Positions 48,637 to 60,828 of a stretch of 64,000 bases of DNA are shown one piece after another. How positions within the stretch are numbered: the stretch's first letter is position 1; every line of letters starts with the position of its first letter. The translations under genes were made by a program, and so were the position numbers. The notes beneath the pieces are model-generated. The model saw nothing but the letters and a program-made list of their open reading frames with translations. It was not told the origin of the DNA and did not search any database. The stretch comes from Nymphaea colorata (taxonomy: Eukaryota; Streptophyta; Magnoliopsida; Nymphaeales; Nymphaeaceae), in contig NC_045139.1 of the NCBI RefSeq assembly GCF_008831285.2, positions 30,049,206 through 30,113,205 on the forward strand, in the 5' to 3' direction.

Positions 48637-51600
48637 CTCGACCTGCGATTCTCTCTTTTCCTATTTTCCTTGAGATCTCGAAAACCAATCCTTCCAAATC
48701 GAAACAGCACGCAGATTAAAGAACCAAATTGATGAAAGACCACAAACCTGAACTTATTTTTCTGAGAAATTGAATCTCTCAGAGATACTTGGTAATTAAT
48801 ATCATTGTACAAAACCGTGTAAGAACCACGTAGAAGACTCCCAGGACCTACCTTCCTTCTTCCCTCTTCAGAAACGCCAGGAAAGGATTTTTTTTTTCCT
48901 TCCCCGCGAAGTTTCTCTCCCTCTCAAGAATTATTTTGTTTCCAGAGCCCAACTCCTCCCAATAATTCCGAAAAGCCTCGCCCATTAATTATTTGGTTGG
49001 AGCTTCGCTTTTGTTGACAACCTTTTATCATTGGCCCACATAAATTTAATTGGAAGTGGGACGCTAATCTCTTGGACAGTAAAAAATAAGTATGTAATAA
49101 AGAAACGTAATTTAAAAAAAAAAAAAATCATGTAATAAAGAAATGATATGTGAGAAATCTTTGTTGGAATTATGGATGTCAATATATCGGATCGGATTTG
49201 GATACAGATTCAGATTGGATTTAGTTTTAGATAAATATCCTCTCGATTTGGATACGGATTCAGATCGGATTCAGTTTTAGATAAATATCCTCTATCTAAT
49301 ACTTGAAAAATGGCAAAATCTGGTTCAAAATTCGGATTCGGATTCAGATATAAATATAAAAATCGGATTCGGATCGGATTCGTAAAATCGGATTTCGGAT
49401 TCGAATTCAGATATGACTTTGTTTTATTCGAATTCAAATCCGAATCCGAATCCAAATATATGAATATCCTAAAAAACTGATATAGTTGAAGATGTATCCG
49501 ATCAGAATCCGATCCGTTGACATCCCTAATTGCAACTATATCTAAGACTTGCGCTGTTAAACGAAAATGTCACTTTAAGTGGAAAAGAAGAAATCGGATT
49601 CGGACTCGAGAGAGCCGTAGGTGAACCGGTCGACCCGAGTCTAATTTGAACCGGTTTCTGTCTTTACCTTGTTATTTGTTAAATTAGTAGTAAATGGCTT
49701 CATATAAATTGTCATAAATTATATATTGTTCTTCATTCGATCGTTTCTCTCCACAAGAACAAAAAAGATTTGAAAAATATACATCACAAAATCTTTCCAC
49801 TGAACATGGTTGAGTAGGCTCTTCTTGTTTGTAATTTCAAATCCGTTTTGATTTAAGATGAACATCTGGCCATTTTAACATCTTGAAAAATTTAATCACG
49901 GATCTTCCTCTAAAAGGTTGACAACAAATATTTGACGTTTAGAATGCACCAGAACATATATTTTTCAACATATATAAAAGAACATAAAAATGATTTTTTA
50001 GTTTAAAATGCTTGATTTATAGATTAGATGGTCTTCCTTATCTTTTTGCATAACTTAATTGATGATTTGAAGGAATAGATTTATATCTATAAATTTTAAC
50101 CATTATTTCTCAAGCTATGCGGATTGATCAATAATGTGATATTTTAAATCATCATTCCTAATGAAATGATAAATAGACAGAGAACAATTCACATGGTTGA
50201 CTCAGACCTGCCCTTACTCATGGAGGTGGCTCGGGTTGGAATGGTGGAGTCGGCCAGTGGACTTGGTCTAGTTTGGTGGCGTCTCGGTCGGATCTCGAAG
50301 GCTGTTAGCCCTGAAAAATAAGTACCTGTGGAAAGCGAACTAAGCACACTCAATATTTAGGCCGACCAGCTATGCTACATCCCTCGAAGTGTTAAGAGGG
50401 TGTTGAAGAGGCTAAATATTAAAAAAAATTATTATCTAAAGATTAATTAGGTTTTTTTAAGCGTTTGGTTAGAAACACTTGTAGACCTGCCTCAAGCATA
50501 GCTGGATAGTCTTGAATTTGATATTAGGTCAAATATTAACAAATTTGACCATGTTGTATTACCAATTGAATAATTTTTGGGGGTTCTTTGATGGGTTCGA
50601 ATTTTGATTCTAAAATGAAAATTTTATAAACAAAATTCCACCTTAAACAAGAATTGGAATCAAAGTTTTAGTTCCAATTTTCCTTTGTGTTTGGTAGTCT
50701 GAAATTTTAATTACAAAATTAAAATGATGTGTTTATAAAACATGAATTAAAATTCTAAAATTGATGAATTTAAACTACCATGATATGTGCCTTAAAGAGA
50801 GATAAAAAAATTCTAAAATTCTAGAATCATAATTCCACTCCTTAGGAAGGAATCACAATTTCATATGCATAAATGAACCTATAATTCCGGAATCAAGTTT
50901 CTTTGTTTGACAATGAAATTGTCATTTAATTGAAAATAAAATTTTTAATTCTAGAATTCTACACTTGCAGCATCATCAAATAGAAGCAGAAAATGTTGCA
51001 TGAGATCCAAGACCTTGTATCCAATATAGAAAAAGCTTGTTTTAATCTTGAGATCCAAAACTGATCTGGAGCCTATGCTACATGAGATCCAACGTTTAAA
51101 CAAGCAATTTTAATATCAGCAGCATAGATCACAATCTAAGGAGGAGAAACCTCGATAGAGATCAAATACATAGCTAGAAAACACAACCCCAGTAAATGTC
51201 GCGCTCAACACAATTGAAGAAGCCAAGCAATATAAATCAATAATCTACAATTATATTAAGCTTTTTTTATCCCATATCCAAATCTAAAAACGAAGAAACG
51301 TATAAAATGCAGAGCTGCCTGAAAGTGTCTTCAAATTAATGAAAAGATATTGCAACCTTTTGCTTGATTTCAAATTGTTAGAAGATAAGCAGCAATATCT
51401 GTTCCAGAGTTGACAAGTTCAATGAAAAAACAGTTTGGAAGATTCTTTCCTTTTCCTTTTGAAGATCAAGATTCCTTTAGCATAATTTTTACTTTGCGGG
51501 CATTGATCAAGCATAAGTATTAAGACCCACCGCCCTGAAAAGTGAGCCCAAGCCAGCCTATCCTTTTCTCCCCATGTCCCTAAAAGCGCTAAATGAACTT

Positions 51601-52093
51601 GTCTGACAGACAAGAGATGCTTACGTGCATGCGGTGCACAACTTTTTTCTACGTGCATGCGGTGCACAACCTTTAAGAAAAAGCCAAGTGTACCTCTAAC
51701 CCGAGCTCCTGACCCACTTTTAGGAATAGGTGGCATGCATAAGAACCTATGCATATAACTAGGTCCAAACAGATAGATGTAGCATTGACCAATCCATGGA
51801 TTGAGTTAGGGCGAGGGTTCATGGCTCACCATGCACACGATAATGGTGAGAGAACCCGACATCGGCACAAATAATGCCTCTTTTAATTTTTGTGAAGTAT
51901 GTACAGAAATCAAGTTAAGAAACAAATCAAAGAAAATAATAAAGACTCTTAATATGTAGAACAAGGAGGCATATCAAAGCATGAGAATGGAAGCCAACAA
52001 TTGAGTAGATAATAAAAAGATGTCGATATCACTCAAACAGCCAGCCAACAAGATGGACCTTTCTTCTTCAATCACTGGCACAAGATATCCTAA
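48637..52093. other. Intergenic region upstream of the IST1-like gene
   Basis: The first 300 bases are the IST1-like 5' UTR and promoter. Beyond them lie one foldback-like repeat copy (listed), AT-rich sequence at 49.6-50.2 kb, a stretch rich in AATTCTAGAATT-like words at 50.5-50.97 kb and a 28-bp direct repeat 'acgtgcatgcggtgcacaac' at 51623 and 51651. No gene is recognised. Confidence 0.5.
49164..49535 (+). repeat. Foldback-like dispersed repeat, copy E (best preserved)
   Basis: The left end reads 'ttatggatgtcaatatatcg' and the inverted right end 'ttagggatgtcaacggatcg', giving terminal inverted repeats of roughly 25 bp. The interior repeats GGATTCGG and its complement many times and contains a duplicated 'ttagttttagataaatatcct'-like block. 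A short AATT occurs just outside each end and may be part of a target duplication. It is non-coding and belongs to the same family as the copies at 1.7, 3.4, 4.1 and 5.6 kb. Confidence 0.7.
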
Positions 52094-52430
52094 GAGGTCG
52101 TTTGATGGCCACAAGACATGCAGAACAGGACATGCGTGTCCTGTTTAGCAGATTTTTTCATCAAACATTGGACACCGGACTGAATGAGGGTATAAATGAT
52201 TTTTTTGTCCCTGTCCGTTCCGAGCTAACCCTTGGAACAGACAGGACATAACTCATCTCCTGCCCTCCCGACGACCCCAACCCCGAGCCCTCGACGCATC
52301 TCCCTCTCCTCCACCTCCACCTCCGCCCCCATCTCCTTCTTTTCCACCTCCACCCCCATCTCCCCTGCCTTTCTGCTCTTCTCCGCCCTCGACTGACTTT
52401 CTCCTCCATCTCTACCCTCGTCTATGCCGC

Positions 52431-52524
52431 CGAGCTGCCTGATTCCTGTTTCTCTTCTTCTCCTCCGTCGCCCGAGCTGCCTGATTCCTGTTTCTCTTCT
52501 TCTCCTCCGTCGCCCGAGCTGCCC
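52431..52524 (+). repeat. 42-bp tandem repeat, two units plus a partial third
   Basis: The unit starting 'cgagctgcctgattcctgtt' occurs at 52431 and 52473, and a third start occurs at 52515. The period of 42 would keep a reading frame (a 14-residue repeat), but no gene is evident. It lies inside the Harbinger element. Confidence 0.9.
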
Positions 52525-53748
52525 TAGCCCTCGCCCTGTAACCCCTTCTTGTCTTCCTTGCCCCTCACGCTTCTTCACCCTCCTTCAACCTCTCGCCTCC
52601 TTCAAATGTGCAGTGGATTGAAGCTGCCCCTCGCCTGCCAATCAAGCAATCTGCCCATTTCACAGGTATGTCCTTGTCTTACGGCTGCTTCTCCATTGTA
52701 GGCGTCTGTGAAGCAAAGGTCTATGTTGTATTAACGTTTTGATATCTCAGATTCTCAAGCAATCTTGCATTTTTCCCATTGTCGTTTTTCATTTGCAGGC
52801 AGACCAACCGTAGCTTCCGTTGCAGCCCAGCAGCTCCTCAGCTTCCTCTTCTCCTCTCCTTAGCAGGAACGACAGCTCTCTGCAGCAGTGACTCATCCGA
52901 CTCATTTCCGGCATTCCTGAAGAGCATCTCTGGAGAAGGGTAAATCCCCAACAATTACTTCGTTATGGTTCTCATCTTTTGTTTCCCCTTGTCCTCTGTT
53001 CTCCTGACAGATTATTGGGCAAGAACTTAATAGTTTAGTCTTGGATCATGTTGCCAATCTGAAATAGTAATTTCTACGCAGTCGATGGATAATTTTACTG
53101 ATTTGGTTCCTTTGGGATTTATTAAGGTTATTAAAAATAATAAGGGTGTGCTAATTACTTCACCTTTGTTCTTCACTTTGCTAAATTTGCACAGAAATGT
53201 GTTGTGCGGCTTGATAATGGATATTGTGGATGGAAATTCATGGTTAAACTGAAAATTGTTTTCCTACATAGGTATTTCGGTAGACCTGTAATGGGCTCCA
53301 TGTGGAGAACTTTTGTTATTGCAGGTTGAGACAAGTTTCTTTTCAATCTTTCAATGTTGTGTGTAATGAAGTTCCGAGTACTTTTCGATGATTGACCACC
53401 TACTGTTTATGACCGTTGCTTCTAGGATGTTGTCTTCCATGTAAGATGAGCTGATTCGGACATGAGGACCCTGGGTTTTGCCATTCATTAGTGAGAGGTT
53501 TAATCTTCAGTTGTAAAATCATTTTGACATTTTTATGTTTTATGTTAAAAAGTATCAGATGAAGTTTAAGTTTTTCTCGTTAAGAAAACGGATGAGGATG
53601 GATCATGAGGGCATATGAACAACTTTCATTAGTTAAGTGTGACAGTGGAATATAAAGACAAAGAAATGCATAGCAGTTAGAAAATTATGTATGCAATCCA
53701 ATGTCGTAAGTTGGGCCTTATGTCATACGTCAAAAGGGTCTACCAGGA

Positions 53749-54102
53749 ATGGCATCCTTTTTTCACTATTTTGTTTCTATATGCAGGTTATCATTTATTC
53801 ACCTGCTCGCACTGCAACTCAGCAAGGTTCATGAAAAGTTGGAAGGTAGAAAATCAACTTCTTGTCAACGCAAAAGTAAGTTATGGTGGTCCTTTCTTTC
53901 CAACAACTACATGTTCACATGTTTTTCAGGATTCTGTTGTCTTCCCGATGGTTACTATCATAGAGAATACAGTATTAATGACTTCTGCTACAAAGCCTGC
54001 CAGGGATATAAATTACCAAAAAATGGCTATGTAGTGTGTACAATGAACAAAAACGTAAGGGGGAAAACAGCCTACAAAATCAAGGCAGTGCATCCCAATT
54101 AA
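53749..54102 (+). CDS. Uncharacterised 117-codon frame inside the Harbinger element
   Basis: An ATG-to-stop frame of 117 codons. The N-terminal third is hydrophobic (HYFVSICRLSFIHLLALQL). The C-terminal half has several Cys and aromatic residues (CFSGFCCLPDG, NDFCYKACQGYK, NGYVVC) and a basic tail. An AG-type acceptor lies upstream (53823-53827), so the real exon, if any, may start later. No family is recognised. It may be a captured exon or chance; a second overlapping frame of similar length makes chance plausible. Confidence 0.22.
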   Translation: MASFFHYFVSICRLSFIHLLALQLSKVHEKLEGRKSTSCQRKSKLWWSFLSNNYMFTCFSGFCCLPDGYYHREYSINDFCYKACQGYKLPKNGYVVCTMNKNVRGKTAYKIKAVHPN

Positions 54103-55891
54103 GCTTGCCTCATAAGCAGCTGCTCATACTTTCTTGGCTCAATGTAGCTCATCGGCCTCAAACTTCATAGACAGCTTCAGGCTCTTGGATGCATGACATG
54201 GCATGTGAGCCATACAAATGTCGAATGTGAGATTTCTATACATACCTTAACTAGCTATGAAGAAAAAAGCAGTATGCCATGGTCAATGTACACTTCTATT
54301 CACTTCTATGGTCAATGTCATAGTGTGTGTGTGTGATCTGTAGAAACCAGACCATTAAATTAAAGAATGTTTGCTGATATGGTGAACTCTTCGAAAATAT
54401 GCATGTCTCTGTTGTTCTCTCTCTCTCTCAGCTTTGGTACACATGTTCAATGATGTCTCTTTGTATATGTTGTTGCTAGTGAAAATAATGGTCCTCTCCA
54501 TTATTGTTCAGGCCAATTTTGTGAACTGATAGGCTGGTATCAATTTTGCATTTCAATAACATAAAAACAAGCATTTCCCATGATTCTTGTATTCAATCTT
54601 TTTCTCTTACTTTCCATATTCAATCATTTACCCGCTACAGATCTTTGTCAGGGACTAGTTCTCTATCTTCTTCTTTTCTTTTCTACTAAACTTATTTCTG
54701 CAGATCATCTCTCTCTCTTATACTAGATACATATATATATATAGAAAGAGGATTGGAAGGTGTAACTTAGAAGGAAGAAGCATGTTGTCATTGTTATTAG
54801 AAATGAGTTCTTTAAACTGCGTAGGTTCCTTCCTTTCACCAGTCACCAATATATTTTGATAAAAAAAAAATTCTCAGCTAACTCTAGCTCTGTTTCGGTG
54901 CTCCTTTTTCTTTTCGTCAGGGGTGATACTACATACAGTAGTCTAGAGTGCAGGCAGCAGCAGATGAACATCGATGAGAAGAAGGAGAAGTGCTCAATGA
55001 CATCCATGAAGAAGGAGGCAGCTCCTGCTGGGTCTGAGCCCTCCTGGAAAGGAGAAACAGTTGCTGCAGCATGATGATGTTGATGATGATCCACATTGTG
55101 TTCTATGGAATCTTAAATGATGATGATGATGACACATCGTTTTGCTGCCATTTCGGATGTTCTACCTTATAAATATGTCCTGTATTTTTATAATTTTAGC
55201 AAGGGCAGCACTAGTTCTGGGGTTAAAGTGAAGTTAGGACCTTGTTTTTAGAAAAAAAAAAGTTGCGGAAATGAAGATTATTGACTCCTTGTATGATTGG
55301 CTTGGGTGCAGCAAGAATTTTCCTTAGATGGGTATCCAATGTTCGCACGAGTTTTGAGAGAAAAGAAATGAAAAAGAAAAAGTGAAAAGAAAGTATAAAA
55401 CTTATTGTTATTGTCCTGGGCTTCTTTCTTCTTCATGTGAAAAAGATGGTAAAAAAAAAAACTTGGTTGTCTTGTACGGCTCTCTTCTTCCCTCTGTGAA
55501 TGAAACTTCATTTTAAAGATCACCAGGAGCCATTGTTATGTATCTTCGCGTCCAGAAAGGTTTAGTTGGATATATTATAATCTTTTTCACCCATTCTGGT
55601 GCTCGTGACTGCCAAAAAAGTATTCGGTATTGCAGACAAATTTATAATTTATCTTTCATAATTGTAATTAGATTTGTTTATTAAGTCAACAAACGTCAGA
55701 CAGGACGGACAGAGCAGACGGAACAGACATATATGAAACAAACGCTGGACAAAAAGAACATGCTGTTTTGTTCTTAAATTCATCAAACGGTGGACAAAGA
55801 ACATCATTGTCCATAAGGACAGGACAATAATGTAATGGACAGGACGTCCTGTCTATCATGTCCCAATGGACAGCAATCAAACGACCTCTAA

Positions 55892-56812
55892 AAGTCAGTT
55901 TCAAGAGACATAGCACAACCAGGTGGTATGGCAGCTCGCGCTCAAGCGAGCCAAGGTTTGAATCATGTGGTCATTGCAAAACTTTAGTATGTTACTTTTC
56001 TTGGTTGCAAATGGTAGAAAGCGTCATACTTAGTTAAAGAATGTATCATGTCTACCTAAACTAGAAAGCAAGTTACAACCTTGGAGGCATAAAGGTATGA
56101 CATTAAAGGGTTTTATGTTGAAAGCAGTTTCTTTGAGTATCAACCTACCCTGAATGAAACGGCCTTTGTAAATGCATGCCAAAATACTTTCCTCTAGTGA
56201 GAGAAAAAGAGCTTACCTTCATGCCATGCAAAGAAGAGAGAAGACAAAGAGAAGGAACCAAATGTCAAGTTCATACCAATTATATATACTTAGAAATATT
56301 TAAAAATAGAAGCCTCATCTTGGGGATTTTTCAAACCAGACACGTTTTTGAGACTGATTTCTGTGTTGGAATGAGAGGGGAGAGGCGAGCGTCTTAGGTG
56401 CCATGTTCTCCCGTAGGCCCTAACAATCTCATAGTTCATCTTAATGTAAAATTTTCAAATCCGTCTTATTCCTCTTTAATTTTCATCTCTCACATGCTTC
56501 TGATCCGCCAACTTTCCTCTTTAATTTTCATCTTGTCATTTAGATTACCTTTATAAATATATATATTGGCAATAACGATCTTGGTTGGTGGCCGAGTTCA
56601 TGCCCAAACATTCAAACAGTCAAACTATTCACTTACAGGATTTTTCTCATCCGTAGATGAGGCGGACTAAGCAAACTGCGCTTCCAGAAAAGTTCAACAT
56701 CTGTGTTAGAAAGTCCCCATTTCTAGATTCGTCCGTGGAAAAACTTTCTGCAAGGTAAAGACAAGAGGTTTGAAGTAGCGATAAAGTAGCTTGATCTCCA
56801 AGCCTGCTGGCT
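55892..56812. other. Spacer between Harbinger element and GST array
   Basis: No gene is recognised. The right part, from about 56560, is the upstream arm of the GST duplication unit: 'caaacattcaaacagtcaa', 'tttttctcatccgtagatga' and 'aaactgcgcttccagaaaag' recur upstream of GST copies 2 or 3. A short block at 55930-55975 contains 'caaggtttgaatcat', vaguely like a Pol III B box, without a matching tRNA fold. Confidence 0.5.
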
Positions 56813-56820
56813 TATAAATA
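56813..56820 (+). promoter_or_regulatory. TATA box of GST copy 1
   Basis: TATAAATA, followed by 'gatgaggccttcagcacc', which is shared by all three GST copies at the same place. It lies 83 bp before the ATG. The preceding block, from 'cgtggaaaaactttct' through 'cttgatctccaagcctgctgg', is also conserved between copies, which marks it as the proximal promoter. Confidence 0.75.
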
Positions 56821-56902
56821 GATGAGGCCTTCAGCACCAGGGACCAAGTGCAGCAGATCTTCCGAAGCGAGAGAAACACTTTTCGTTTCCAAGACAAACA
56901 AA

Positions 56903-57719
56903 ATGGGCAGCGAAGATGTTGTTCTGTATGGCACATGGAATAGCCCTTTTGTCATCAGAGTGAAATTGGCCCTGAAATTGAAGGAGGTGGAGTACCAATA
57001 CGTTGAAGAAGACCTGTTCAACAAGAGCCCCATGTTGCTGCAGTACAACCCAGTTTACAAGAAGGTCCCGGTGCTCGTGCACGCCGGAAAACCGATAGCG
57101 GAGTCGACTGTGATCCTCCAATACATCGATGAAGTATGGCCGCAAAATCCAATCATGCCCGAGGACCCCTACGACAGAGCCATGGCCAGGTTCTGGGCCA
57201 AGTTTCTTGATGAAAAGGTAAGCCAAAATCAGTAATCTTAACTTAATCCAAAGTTGATTCTCTCTAGATTAGCTGGAAGTAAGTTATCCGGCCGGGGTAT
57301 GCGGCCAATTCCCACACAGCAAGAAAGAATCTAATGGTTGATTTTCTTTTGTTTCTACCAAGTGTTTGGACGGCATGTGGGCTGCAATTGGACCTTTTAC
57401 AGATGAGCCGGGGAAGAACGTGGAGCCTGCTCTGGCAGCGTTTCAGGTGCTAGACGATCATCTGAGAGGCCGGAAATTCTTTTCCGGCGAGACCGTTGGA
57501 TACGCCGACTTAGTCGCGGGGTGGATTCCTCGCTGGCTGGCGGCGGTGGAAGAGGTTTCGGGCACAAAGCTACTTGATCCTGAAAGATTCCCGTCACTTC
57601 ACGCTTGGGCCTGCAATTTTCTCGAGGTTCCGATCCTCAGGGACAACCAAACTCCTCATGACAAGCTTGTTGGACGCATGAAGGAGTACAGGGAGATGTA
57701 TTTGGCTAAGTTAAAGTGA
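56903..57719 (+). CDS. Tau-class glutathione S-transferase, array copy 1
   Basis: Two exons, 56903-57217 and 57363-57719, with a 145-nt GT-AG intron in phase 0, give 223 aa, normal for tau GSTs. The N-terminal thioredoxin-like domain has the catalytic Ser14 in [22 protein letters not shown] with the cis-Pro, and [15 protein letters not shown] with the Glu-Ser pair that grips glutathione. The C-terminal helical domain follows from WAAIGPF to the end. The enzyme conjugates glutathione to electrophiles and xenobiotics in the cytosol as a dimer; the substrate is unknown. An in-frame ATG at 56822 lies only two bases after the TATA box and cannot be the start. The intron position is the one conserved in tau GST genes. 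Confidence 0.95.
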
Positions 57720-58589
57720 GCACGCGGTGTTCCGTTCACCGGCCACAGTCCTGCAAGCAACCATGATCATTCTCTTGTGTGGTTATCGTCATGTCTACCT
57801 TATCAGTTGCCCATTTGGATGATTGACAGAAAAACACGAAGTAAAAAGTAAAAAATGATACAAAAAGATGAAAATGTTCATCACTTTTTTTCATTGTTTT
57901 TTCTGTTAACTTTATATCATTATGGATCGAATGGCCCTAGTTAAATGATTGTATTGTCAATATCTGTTCTCCAAATATATTGTTATATGAACGTGCGATT
58001 CACTGATGGGTGCCTAATTGTTGGGCATTTTCCCCCAGTTGGATCATTACTTCAAATTCTTGGAAAGATGTGACATATTTTAACTCTAAACTCTAAATCC
58101 TAAACCATGTTGTGCCTTCAAAACTTATTTTTTTGCGGATATCCAAATGCATCCTAAAGCTTGACACTTGAATAGCATAAGGGTGATGACCGACTCATAA
58201 ATTGCCAATTTCCCAGCTCATCTGTTTCTCTAATGTCATTAGCTAGTTTGGGTTTTAGATTCAAGTAGTGATCTAGGAAAGTATTATGATGAGTGCAATA
58301 GGCCAAGGACCTTGTAGAAGAAGAAACTTTCATGCTTTTTTTAGTCGATTAATTTGGTGCCCAAAGTCTTACTGTCAAATTGATTTTTCATATAAAAGAA
58401 ACGGGCATTTTAGATGTCTCCCTAAGATCGGGTCGCTAGACAATTGTAATTCCAATCCTTTTCCAATTAATGGGAGTCATGTTCTAGTTACCCACCATGA
58501 TGAGAAGACAACGACTACTGAATAGGGTACACGGTGATTAGTTTATGAGGTCGGGCTTGGGCCAAGTTTATGAAGACGGGCCTTACACT

Positions 58590-58912
58590 AGGGGGTGGGC
58601 ATGGGACCGGCTCTGACCGACTCGAGCTGGCCTGGTAAGAACCAAGTCCGGGCCCGCTTGATGTCCAAAAGTCGGGCTCAGCTCCCGTACCCAAACCCAA
58701 GCATAACCCGACCTGACCCGGTTGGTTATAATAAAAAGCTATTTTTTAAAAATATAAAAATATTTTTTAATATAAAATATATTTTAATAATATAATTAAA
58801 AAATTTTAAAATTAATCGGATCCCATCAGGCCGATCCGGGCCGGTCCATCTGGCCCAGGTCCAGACCGGGTCTTTCGGTCCCGAACCGGGCCGGGCACCG
58901 GTGTCCACCCTT
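58590..58912. repeat. Foldback-like element with GC-rich arms and AT core
   Basis: The left end 'agggggtgggcatgggaccgg' and the inverted right end 'aagggtggacaccggtgcc' are related inverted repeats. The arms are rich in CGGGCC/GGCCCG words and the centre (about 58732-58805) is almost pure A/T. No coding capacity. Confidence 0.5.
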
Positions 58913-58918
58913 ACCTTA

Positions 58919-59202
58919 GACTAAGGGTAGTTGTCGGGTCAGGTTGGGCCAATTTGAAGTCGGCCCTGGGCCGACTTGGGTCATTTTGGTGGCTCAATCC
59001 GGTCTGGTAATATTTATATTAAAAATATAAAAATATAATATATATATATATATAAACTATTTAAAATTAATAAAAAATATTAAGTCGGGTCGGGCCCCAC
59101 CTGATTTCAACCAGAGCTCATGTCGGCCCGAGGTGATTTTGGTGGCGTAGGTTCAACATGGGGTCCCAAAGCCCAACGGGACCCTGGTCCACCTTTATCA
59201 TA
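58919..59202. repeat. Second GC-armed, AT-cored foldback-like element
   Basis: It has the same architecture as its left neighbour: a GC-rich left arm from 'aagggtagttgtcgggtc', an A/T core (about 59010-59085, with a TA run) and a GC-rich right arm ending 'gaccctggtccaccttta'. The ends are diverged, so limits are approximate. Confidence 0.4.
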
Positions 59203-59907
59203 GATTGCATAGTCGGTCGGTGATCAAGTTTGGGGCACAAGGCTCTCTCTCTCAAATAGCTTACTGCACAAGTCTTTCTCTCTTTCTCTAAAACTACATA
59301 ATCGATAGTCAAGGTGTCGCTCTCTTTCTTCACAAACTGCTAGTTGGTGATCAGGGTCAAATGCCTTGGAGCACAAGCCTCAAATCTTAAATCTGACCCC
59401 TTTTGAACGAAAAAGATAAAATTAAGATTTTAAGTATGGATATTAGATTTGACTTAACATCTTTAGTTTGATGAGTCATGGATTTTACCATGACTCTTTT
59501 ACCACATGAATAAAAATATATAAAGTCATATGCACATTATCCATGGATTTCAAATCTTAAGTAATCAAATGCCCTACATATAGAGACACAACAGTGTGTG
59601 TGTACCTACGTGTCTACATGTATATATATGTCTCTTCAAAGTGGGAGCTATGAACTGCAACCTTTTTTTTTTCCCCTCGGAAGTTTCAAATTTTCACATC
59701 CATATTCAAATAGTCAAATTGCAAGTTAGCTTCAGAATTTTTCTCATCCATGGACGAGTTAGACCAAGCAAACTGCGCTTCTAGAAAAGTTCTATCTCTG
59801 TCAAAAACTCCCCATTTCTAGATTTGTCCGTGGAAAAACTTTCTCCAAGGTAAAGACAAGGGGTTTGAAGTGGCGATAAAGTAGCTTGATCTCCAAGCCT
59901 GCTGGCT

Positions 59908-59917
59908 TATATATATA
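59908..59917 (+). promoter_or_regulatory. TATA box of the GST copy 2 remnant
   Basis: TATATATA preceded by 'ccaagcctgctggct' and followed by 'gatgaggccttcagcacctg', as in copy 1. The promoter block of copy 2 therefore survives although its coding sequence is incomplete. Confidence 0.7.
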
Positions 59918-59990
59918 GATGAGGCCTTCAGCACCTGAGACCAAGTGTATTAGATCTTCAGAAGCAAGAGAAGAACTTTTCATTTCCTAG

Positions 59991-60320
<330 letters not shown>

Positions 60321-60330
60321 CCAGCGACTC

Positions 60331-60416
60331 ATAAGTTGGCCCATTCTCCAACTTATTTGTTACTAATGTCATTATAAGTTGGCCCATTCTCCAACTTATT
60401 TGTTACTAATGTCATT
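60331..60416 (+). repeat. 43-bp tandem duplication after GST copy 2
   Basis: The unit 'ataagttggcccattctcca...' occurs at 60331 and 60374, identical over 43 bp. Copy 1 has a single version near 58197, so this duplication arose after the array formed. Confidence 0.92.
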
Positions 60417-60571
60417 AGTTAGTTTTTGGTTTTGGATTCATATAGTGATCTAGGAACATATCATGACGAGTGCAATAGGCCAAAGACCTTGTGGAATAAA
60501 AAACTTTCATGCTTTTAATAATCAATTAATTTGGTGCACATCTTTCATATAAAAGAAACGGGCATTTTAGA

Positions 60572-60828
60572 TATAACAACCCGACCCACTCCCGGGCTTG
60601 GGTCCTTGGTTCGACGAATTTCAACACGCTTTCTAGTAGTTTCGGTGCGTCTGCGCGTGTGGGACCCTAGGTCCGAGTGTTGAACCGACTCTGATACCAC
60701 TTATAACAACCCGACCCATTCTCGGGCTCGGGCCCTTGGTTCAGCGGATCTCAACCCGCCCCTTAGCAGTTTCGGTTTCAATCCTGAAAAGGCTATGAAC
60801 CATGACAATCTTCATTTGGAGCATTACA
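60572..60828 (-). mobile_element. Small LTR element (TRIM-like), 257 bp, fossil
   Basis: Flanked by the 5-bp direct repeat TTAGA (60567-60571 and 60829-60833). On the minus strand it starts TGTAATGC with an LTR of about 127 bp (60702-60828). An initiator-Met tRNA primer-binding site (TGGTATCAGAGTC, 60687-60699) follows, then a short non-coding centre and a second, 75-bp LTR-related repeat (60572-60646) that aligns without gaps to 60702-60776. It has no coding capacity and is not whole. The GST copy 1 flank at about 58415 is the matching empty site. Moderately young: it is younger than the GST duplication. Confidence 0.8.

Larger units (their letters stand above)
52094..55888 (+). mobile_element. 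PIF/Harbinger-type DNA transposon, 3.8 kb, non-autonomous
   Basis: Terminal inverted repeats GAGGTCGTTTGAT (52094-52106; inverted at 55876-55888) are flanked by the 3-bp duplication TAA (52091-52093 and 55889-55891). A 3-bp TWA/TNA target and GG..TGTTTG-like ends are typical of PIF/Harbinger. Both subtermini are packed with GGACA/TGTCC words arranged as palindromes: caggacatgcgtgtcctg at 52127-52144 and acaggacgtcctgt near 55840. These are candidate sites for the Myb-like partner protein. I found no DDE transposase or Myb-like frame inside. The interior instead has CT-rich, exon-like sequence with possible introns (52.4-53.0 kb) and unrelated short frames, so it may carry captured host sequence. 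Confidence 0.75.

Noticed and set aside
48443-48812. Longer minus-strand frames overlapping IST1-like exon 1
   Set aside because: They are in other registers. The true first exon is the 50-nt coding segment ending at 48587, which joins in phase to the conserved CKTLLKL of exon 2.
56822-56902. In-frame upstream ATG that would add 27 residues to GST copy 1
   Set aside because: It lies two bases downstream of the TATA box, so it is upstream of any plausible transcription start. The extension is not family-like, and the conserved N-terminus begins MGSEDVV at 56903.
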